Shown piece after piece: positions 6,490 through 11,086 of a DNA stretch of 11,086 nucleotides. The DNA lies in contig JACXUE010000026.1 in the NCBI GenBank assembly GCA_014764075.1, forward strand, positions 1-11,086, written 5' to 3'. Both the position numbers and the translations under genes were made by a program. The notes beneath the pieces are model-generated. The model had not been told where the DNA came from, ran no database searches, and saw only the letters and a list, made by a program, of their open reading frames with translations. The stretch is from Sulfuricurvum sp. Its GTDB lineage: Bacteria; Campylobacterota; Campylobacteria; Campylobacterales; Sulfurimonadaceae. How positions within the stretch are numbered: the first letter of the stretch is position 1; each line of letters opens with the position of its first letter.

Positions 6490-6813
6490 ATGCGGGGATC
6501 GAATTTTGTCTCTTTTTTAACGGTACAGGGGTTTTTTATCGGTATTGTTTTTGGGATTTTAAAATCGGATTCTCCGGAGAGTTTTTTAGGTTTTGTCATT
6601 TTAATCACTTTCTTTTTTTATCTTTTTGCCCATTTGTGCGTCGGATTCTTTTTTCAGACACTTAGCCTAAAAACAACCTCTTTCCCGAAAGCGTCTCATG
6701 AACACAATCTCGATATGTTTGTCCGTGAGATCAACAAACGGGAACAATTTATCGATGCGTTTTATATCCATAAAGCCGAATTGCTCGATGATGAGGGACG
6801 GGGGAGAGAATGA
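6490..6813 (+). CDS. Uncharacterised small membrane protein between flhG and fliA
   Basis: No function is recognised for this gene. From the ATG at 6490 it encodes 107 residues. Two hydrophobic helices (about 6-24 and 32-56) are joined by an acidic loop (KSDSPES). A polar, charged tail of about 50 residues follows, containing FVREINKREQFIDAFY. The charge pattern suggests both ends are cytoplasmic. The frame is also open from a TTG at 6439, but the ribosome site favours 6490. The stop overlaps the fliA start (ATGA), so the two are probably coupled. From memory, C. jejuni (Cj0062c) and H. pylori (HP1033) have an unnamed gene in the same position, which argues that it is real and linked to flagella. 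A role in FlhF/FlhG polar assembly or sigma-28 control is only inference. Confidence 0.85.
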   Translation: MRGSNFVSFLTVQGFFIGIVFGILKSDSPESFLGFVILITFFFYLFAHLCVGFFFQTLSLKTTSFPKASHEHNLDMFVREINKREQFIDAFYIHKAELLDDEGRGRE

Positions 6814-7502
6814 GCGGTGCACATGTCTATTCTCAAGAACTAAAGCATCGTGAAGATCAGTTGGCATTGCAATATCTTCCAGCGGTCAAAGCGATGTCGT
6901 TTCGTCTTAAAGAGAGACTCCCAAGTTCTATCGATTATATGGATTTGTGTGCGATCGGTACAGAAGAATTGGTTAAACTTGCCCGTCGTTACGATGAATC
7001 TCAAAACGATTCGTTTTGGGGATACGCAAAAACTCGCGTGTATGGGGCAATGCTTGATTATCTCCGCTCACTCGATACGGTGAGTCGTGCCAGTCGCAAG
7101 CTCATTAAAGAGATCGACAATGCGATCGAACTCTATATGACGGATCATGACGACGAACCGAGCGATGAAGTGTTATCGGAATTATTAGGGATTGAATCGG
7201 AAAAAATCAAAGAGGCACGGATTGCTTCGGATATTTATACGGTGATGCCGCTCGATGATCAGCTGGGAACCCCTGAAGAGCGGGGAGTACTCGAGAAGAT
7301 CGAACATGATGATTTGATTGAGGTGATCCAAAACGTTTTGATGACATTTGATGAGAGGGAACAGATTATTATTCAACTCTATTATTTTGAGGAGTTGACC
7401 CTCAAAGAGATCAGTGAAATTGTCAATATCACCGAATCACGGATATCCCAAATCCATAAATCGGTGATTCGACGTATTAAACAAGAGGTAGGAGGGCGTT
7501 AA
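6810..7502 (+). CDS. fliA: RNA polymerase sigma-28 factor for flagellar genes
   Basis: FliA directs RNA polymerase to late flagellar promoters such as flagellin genes and is normally held by the anti-sigma factor FlgM, which is not in this window. The 230 residues match the group 3 sigma layout. Region 2 is at about 40-90, with DLCAIGTEEL and FWGYAKTRVYGAMLDYLRSLD. Region 3 is at about 93-145. Region 4 is at about 170-228, with the helix-turn-helix LTLKEISEIVNITESRISQI. No domain is missing. The start at ATG 6810 is preceded by a G-rich AGGGACGGGGGAG stretch and overlaps the preceding membrane-protein stop by 4 bases. The stop shares one base with the fliM start (TAATG). Confidence 0.96.
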   Translation: MSGAHVYSQELKHREDQLALQYLPAVKAMSFRLKERLPSSIDYMDLCAIGTEELVKLARRYDESQNDSFWGYAKTRVYGAMLDYLRSLDTVSRASRKLIKEIDNAIELYMTDHDDEPSDEVLSELLGIESEKIKEARIASDIYTVMPLDDQLGTPEERGVLEKIEHDDLIEVIQNVLMTFDEREQIIIQLYYFEELTLKEISEIVNITESRISQIHKSVIRRIKQEVGGR

Positions 7503-8599
7503 TGGCGGATATATTGTCGCAAGAAGAGATCGATGCCCTTTTGGACGTCGTCGACGATGAGGGGGATAGTGTCCTAGACTCGGGAGACGATAACCTCTTT
7601 CCCCAGCGCCAAATCACTCTGTATGATTTTAAGCGTCCTAATCGTATCTCCAAAGAACAGCTCCGTGCTTTCCGAGGGATTCATGATAAGATGGCGCGTT
7701 CCATTGCGTCGCAGATTTCGGCAATTATGCGTTCCATTGTAGAGATACAGCTCCATTCGGTAGACCAGATGACTTATGGGGAGTTTTTGATGTCGCTTCC
7801 GAATCCGACGAGCTTCAACGTTTTTTCGATGAAGCCGATGGAAGGGAACGGGGTTTTGGAGATCAACCCTTCTATTGCGTTTCCGATGCTCGATCGTATT
7901 TTAGGGGGGAAAGGGGAACCGTTTGAAGCGAATAGGGAGTTTTCCGATATCGAACTCTCGCTCTTTGAGACGATTTTGCGGGTCATGATGGGGACGCTAC
8001 GCGAAGCGTGGGGTCCTGTTACCGATCTCTACCCTCAGATAGAGTCGAAAGAATCGAGTCCGAACGTCGTCCAAATCGTTGCCCAAAATGAGATTGTGGT
8101 GATGGTGGTTATGGAGATTATCATCGGACACAGTTCGGGGATGATGAATATCTGTTATCCGGTTATCGCATTGGAACCGATCTTGCCGAAATTGGCGAGT
8201 AGAGATTTGATGCTCAATGAGACGAGTTCGAAAAAAAGTCGGAATCAAGAGCTTCAGGTTTTGCTCGGTGGCGCCCATGTGAATGTCGAAGTGAACCTCG
8301 GAGAGGTGGAGTTGAGCCTTTATGAGCTCCTTGAACTTTCTGAGGGGGATATTATACGGTTGAATATCCCTGCCGATGATGTGGTAAGCGTCAGCGTCGA
8401 TGGCAAAGAGCGTTTTATGGGGCAGATGGGGTTGCGCCGTTTTAGAAAATCGATTCAGATTACCTCTCTCATCGATACGGAAAAAGACGCGGTTAAACGG
8501 GCACTTAAAGAGTTTGAAGCCAAACGTAAAGCGCGTATCAGCGGGGTCAAAGAGATGATTAGAGGACCATTAGAGATCGAGGAGGATGAAGATGAGTGA
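7502..8599 (+). CDS. fliM: Flagellar motor switch protein FliM
   Basis: FliM forms the C-ring of the flagellar motor, binds phosphorylated CheY and contacts FliG to switch rotation direction. The 365 residues carry the N-terminal CheY-P-binding peptide ILSQEEIDALL at 4-14, an acidic linker to about 33, the middle domain (about 45-230) with the FliG-contacting GGxG motif as GGKG at 135-138, and a C-terminal SpoA (FliN-like) domain at about 250-325. An extra charged tail (EIEEDEDE) ends the protein. AGGAGGG lies 5 bases ahead of ATG 7502, a strong ribosome site. The 3' end overlaps fliY. Confidence 0.97.
   Translation: MADILSQEEIDALLDVVDDEGDSVLDSGDDNLFPQRQITLYDFKRPNRISKEQLRAFRGIHDKMARSIASQISAIMRSIVEIQLHSVDQMTYGEFLMSLPNPTSFNVFSMKPMEGNGVLEINPSIAFPMLDRILGGKGEPFEANREFSDIELSLFETILRVMMGTLREAWGPVTDLYPQIESKESSPNVVQIVAQNEIVVMVVMEIIIGHSSGMMNICYPVIALEPILPKLASRDLMLNETSSKKSRNQELQVLLGGAHVNVEVNLGEVELSLYELLELSEGDIIRLNIPADDVVSVSVDGKERFMGQMGLRRFRKSIQITSLIDTEKDAVKRALKEFEAKRKARISGVKEMIRGPLEIEEDEDE
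8579..8585 (+). promoter_or_regulatory. Ribosome binding site deciding the fliY start
   Basis: GAGGAGG inside the fliM 3' end is a near-perfect Shine-Dalgarno sequence. It touches the ATG at 8586, which is too close to use, but stands 6 bases ahead of the ATG at 8592. The second ATG is therefore the likely start. Confidence 0.75.
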
Positions 8600-9458
8600 T
8601 TTTGCCGGAGTGTATGCCCAAGAGGCGATAGCCACGATAGAGGGATTGACCGGACAAACTCCATCCATCTCTCTTAAAGAGGCGGAAGATATCTCGATCG
8701 TCTCGAATGTGATCCCTCCGATCGCGATGGTGCATCTCAGTTTTAGCGGAGATGCGTCGGGTAAAGGGGTTATCATGATCCCTCCTCAACTCGCAACGGC
8801 GTTAGGTGATATGATGCTCGGCGGTGATGGTGAGGGAAAAGATGAGATGTCGGATGAAGACATGGATGCCACCAAAGAGATTGTCTCCAACATCGTAGGG
8901 GCGATGAGTACCACTCTTGGATCGCAAAAAGAGCTCCCTAGGCTTACGATTAAACCTGATAAAGGAGACTTTGTCCAAGAAAACGGTGAGGTCAATCTTG
9001 ATGGCTATGCCAAAATGTTTGTCTTTAACTTTTCTCTCGGATCGATCAATTCGTTGATGATGTTTGCGATCGATTCGACTATCAACAATGCATTAAACGG
9101 AGGGAGCACACCTGTGAGTGCACCATCTCGCCCAAGCGGGAATATTTTTGATGAACCTATCAACGAGCCGGCGGTAAAACTTGATGAAGGGGAGATGAAA
9201 AACATCGGGCTTATCCTTGATGTGAAACTCCCAGTGCGTGTCCGTATCGGCAAGAAAAAAATGCTCCTTAAAGATGTTTTGAGTATGGATATCGGTTCGG
9301 TGATCGAACTGAATCAATTGGCCAACGATCCGCTCGATATTTTGGTTGATGATCATGTCATCGCGCAGGGTGAAGTGGTGATCGTCGATGGTAACTTCGG
9401 TGTACAAATCACCTCTATCGGCACGAAACGCGATCGCTTGAATAAGTTAAAAGGGTAA
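8592..9458 (+). CDS. fliY: Flagellar motor switch protein FliY
   Basis: FliY is a second C-ring component. In Bacillus it also removes phosphate from CheY-P through a CheC-like domain. The protein has 288 residues from ATG 8592, chosen for its ribosome site; the ATG at 8586 would add two residues. Residues about 1-165 form the CheC-like domain (IEGLTGQ near 16-22, TKEIVSNIVGAMS at 94-106). A variable linker runs to about 198, and a FliN/SpoA domain covers 200-280 (LPVRVRIGKKKMLLKDVLSM...GEVVIVDGNFGVQIT). The phosphatase pattern E-x2-N appears as E96-x3-N100, so catalytic activity is doubtful. The LSQxEIDALL peptide seen in Bacillus FliY and in FliM here is absent. It overlaps fliM by 8 bases. 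Confidence 0.94.
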   Translation: MSDFAGVYAQEAIATIEGLTGQTPSISLKEAEDISIVSNVIPPIAMVHLSFSGDASGKGVIMIPPQLATALGDMMLGGDGEGKDEMSDEDMDATKEIVSNIVGAMSTTLGSQKELPRLTIKPDKGDFVQENGEVNLDGYAKMFVFNFSLGSINSLMMFAIDSTINNALNGGSTPVSAPSRPSGNIFDEPINEPAVKLDEGEMKNIGLILDVKLPVRVRIGKKKMLLKDVLSMDIGSVIELNQLANDPLDILVDDHVIAQGEVVIVDGNFGVQITSIGTKRDRLNKLKG

Positions 9459-9460
9459 CC

Positions 9461-10249
9461 ATGCCGAATCGACGTGGAAAGAAAAAAGAGTACCAAAGTA
9501 ACCGTTACGTCAAAGAGATTAAATCGACGGATGTTTGGAGTGTTTTCAAAATCATTGCCGACTTTGTACAGGGATTTGATGAGCTGGGGGAATTAGGACC
9601 TTCGGTAACGATTTTTGGGAGTGCCCGTCTCGATGAAAAGCACCCTTACTATCAACAAGCGATGAAGCTCTCCGATATGTTGGCGCAGAAGGGGTTTAAT
9701 ATCATCACCGGTGGTGGTCCTGGAATTATGGAGGCGGCGAATCGTGGAGCGTATGAACACGAAGAGATAGAGTCGATAGGTTTAAATATCGAACTTCCTA
9801 AAGAGCAACAGCCCAATCCATATATTACAAAAGGTCGAAGTTTTGACTATTTTTTCTCTCGAAAAGTGATGTTGGTCAAATATTCGATGTCCTATGTTAT
9901 TTTCCCAGGAGGGTTTGGCACCCTTGATGAGATGTTTGAGGCGTTGACATTGATTCAAACGCGTAAGGTGTGGGGTGTGCGCCTTTTTGTTGTAGGAAGT
10001 GATTTTTACGCTCCATTGCTCCATTTTATTGAGGATAAATTGTTGGCTGAAGGTATGATTGATCCAGAAGATATCCATTTAATTACAGTGAGTGATGATT
10101 TGGATTTCATTGTTCATGAAATTGAGGAATCTCTTATAGCTCAAATGTCGAGTTTGGAAAAAGAGGGGCTTGATGATACGCAATATTATAAAGTGCTCTC
10201 TTCGTATTTTGATAATAGATCTATATGTGGCGGAAGCGATTCGCAATGA
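9461..10249 (+). CDS. LOG-family protein (TIGR00730 Rossmann fold), nucleoside 5'-monophosphate phosphoribohydrolase
   Basis: Lonely-Guy family enzymes cleave the N-glycosidic bond of AMP or N6-modified AMP (cytokinin riboside monophosphates), releasing the base and ribose 5-phosphate. The 262 residues include the two family signatures, GGGPGIMEAANRGA at 84-97 and PGGFGTLDEMFEAL at 149-162, with the conserved Arg-Lys pair at 134-135 and the catalytic glutamate in TLDE (E157). Length fits the larger bacterial form: about 45 basic or charged residues precede the fold and a short tail follows (about 225-262). AAGGG lies 5 bases ahead of ATG 9461. It starts 2 bases after the fliY stop and overlaps mnmA by 4 bases (ATGA), placing it in the same train. 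The physiological substrate is unknown. Confidence 0.88.
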   Translation: MPNRRGKKKEYQSNRYVKEIKSTDVWSVFKIIADFVQGFDELGELGPSVTIFGSARLDEKHPYYQQAMKLSDMLAQKGFNIITGGGPGIMEAANRGAYEHEEIESIGLNIELPKEQQPNPYITKGRSFDYFFSRKVMLVKYSMSYVIFPGGFGTLDEMFEALTLIQTRKVWGVRLFVVGSDFYAPLLHFIEDKLLAEGMIDPEDIHLITVSDDLDFIVHEIEESLIAQMSSLEKEGLDDTQYYKVLSSYFDNRSICGGSDSQ

Positions 10250-11086
10250 AGCAAAAAGTATTAATTGGAATGAGTGGCGGAGTTGATTCGACTGTTTCGA
10301 CATTGCTTCTTAAAGAGCAAGGCTATGAGGTAGAAGGGGTTTATATGAAACTCCACTCCAAACCTGGGTATCATGAGATTCATCAAGCACGTGCCCAAAG
10401 GGCGGCAGAGTTTGCAGGGGTTAAGCTCCATATACTCGATCTGCAAAAGAAGTTCAACGAAAAAGTTTTCACACCATTTATTGAAACGTACCGCGATGGA
10501 AAAACCCCCAATCCGTGTGCATTGTGCAACCGCAACATCAAATTCGGCGCGATGGTTGCATTTGCCGATAGTGTCGGAGCCAATTACGTCGCAACGGGGC
10601 ATTATATCCGACATGATGGGCAGTACCTTCTTCAAGCGCATGACGATACCAAAGATCAGAGTTACTTTCTCTTTTATATTGATCCGACATTGGTTCCGAG
10701 ATTGCTGTTTCCACTGGGGGAGCGGCACAAAAGCGATATCAAGGCGTTTGCCGCATCCATTCCGGGATTGGAGTCATTTGCCTCTCAGGGAGAATCGAGT
10801 GAAATCTGTTTTGTTGAGACGACCTATATGGATGTTCTCAAACCCTACGTCCCCGTCGATCAAGAGGGTGAAGTGCTCGATATGAGGGGTAAAGTAGTCG
10901 GAAAACACAAAGGATACATGCATTATACGATCGGAAAACGGAAAGGATTTACCGTCAACGGCGCACATGATCCCCATTTTGTAGTTGAGATCAAGCCCGA
11001 AACAAACCAAATAGTAGTCGGAACGCGCGAAGATTTGGAGTGTCGTTACGTTGAACTTGAGAATATCAATATGTTCGATGATCGGC
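10246..11086 (+). CDS. mnmA: tRNA-specific 2-thiouridylase MnmA (3' end outside window)
   Basis: MnmA uses ATP and a relayed persulfide sulfur to make 2-thiouridine at wobble position 34 of tRNAs for Lys, Glu and Gln. The frame is open from ATG 10246 to the window end, giving 280 visible residues with no stop. Motifs are the PP-loop GMSGGVDST at 8-16, KTPNPCALCNRNIKFG with C94 as the first catalytic cysteine of the LCN motif, GHY at about 117-119, DQSYFLF at 137-143, and C188 in SSEICFVE as the persulfide cysteine. YTIGKRKGF near 228-236 starts the central beta-barrel region. An additional cysteine, C91, precedes C94. The segment after the PP-loop (VYMKLHSKPGYHE) is short compared with E. coli MnmA. 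The ATG lies inside the LOG gene 3' end (ATGA overlap). Confidence 0.95.
   Translation, partial: MKQKVLIGMSGGVDSTVSTLLLKEQGYEVEGVYMKLHSKPGYHEIHQARAQRAAEFAGVKLHILDLQKKFNEKVFTPFIETYRDGKTPNPCALCNRNIKFGAMVAFADSVGANYVATGHYIRHDGQYLLQAHDDTKDQSYFLFYIDPTLVPRLLFPLGERHKSDIKAFAASIPGLESFASQGESSEICFVETTYMDVLKPYVPVDQEGEVLDMRGKVVGKHKGYMHYTIGKRKGFTVNGAHDPHFVVEIKPETNQIVVGTREDLECRYVELENINMFDDR

Noticed and set aside
10373..10885. Open frame on the + strand inside mnmA in another phase
   Set aside because: The mnmA frame, which runs off the window end, carries the PP-loop and both catalytic cysteines. The alternative frame has no recognisable domain.

Overview
The window is chromosomal backbone from a flagellated member of the Campylobacterota (former Epsilonproteobacteria). 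Two things point there: the protein families themselves, and a gene order that I recall from Campylobacter jejuni (sppA-type protease, amidohydrolase, aroQ, folK, flhF, flhG, a small membrane protein, fliA, fliM, fliY). Base composition is near 50% GC by eye, which suits a free-living Sulfurimonas/Sulfuricurvum-like lineage better than an AT-rich host-associated Campylobacter. The genus is a guess.

Layout. Bases 1-1002 hold the C-terminal part of an RND efflux pump on the + strand; its 5' end lies outside the window. It converges with a minus-strand pair: an aminofutalosine-deaminase-family amidohydrolase (1948-3159, GTG start) followed by an S49 signal peptide peptidase (1079-1951), joined by an ATGA overlap. 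A 149-base divergent control region (3160-3308) separates this pair from a long + strand gene train. The region contains two TATAAT boxes in an 11-bp tandem repeat facing aroQ, a TATACT candidate facing the amidohydrolase, and a hairpin plus T-run that reads as a terminator on the minus strand.

The + strand train runs from 3309 to the window end without a clear internal terminator: aroQ, folK, flhF, flhG, a small two-helix membrane protein, fliA, fliM, fliY, a LOG-family phosphoribohydrolase and mnmA (3' end cut off). Nearly all joints overlap or nearly touch (1, 20, 4, then a 56-base gap, 4, 1, 8, a 2-base gap, 4), which implies one transcription unit with translational coupling.

The core of the train controls flagellum placement, number and rotation. 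FlhF is the SRP-type GTPase that marks the pole, FlhG is its MinD-like partner, FliA is sigma-28 for late flagellar genes, and FliM with FliY form the C-ring switch. Housekeeping genes flank it: shikimate pathway (aroQ), folate synthesis (folK), LOG and tRNA 2-thiolation (mnmA).

I found no mobile element, CRISPR array, tRNA/rRNA gene or clear sign of an undescribed defence or metabolic system. The points most worth a second look are the uncharacterised membrane protein coupled to fliA, the altered phosphatase motif in FliY, and the divergent control region.
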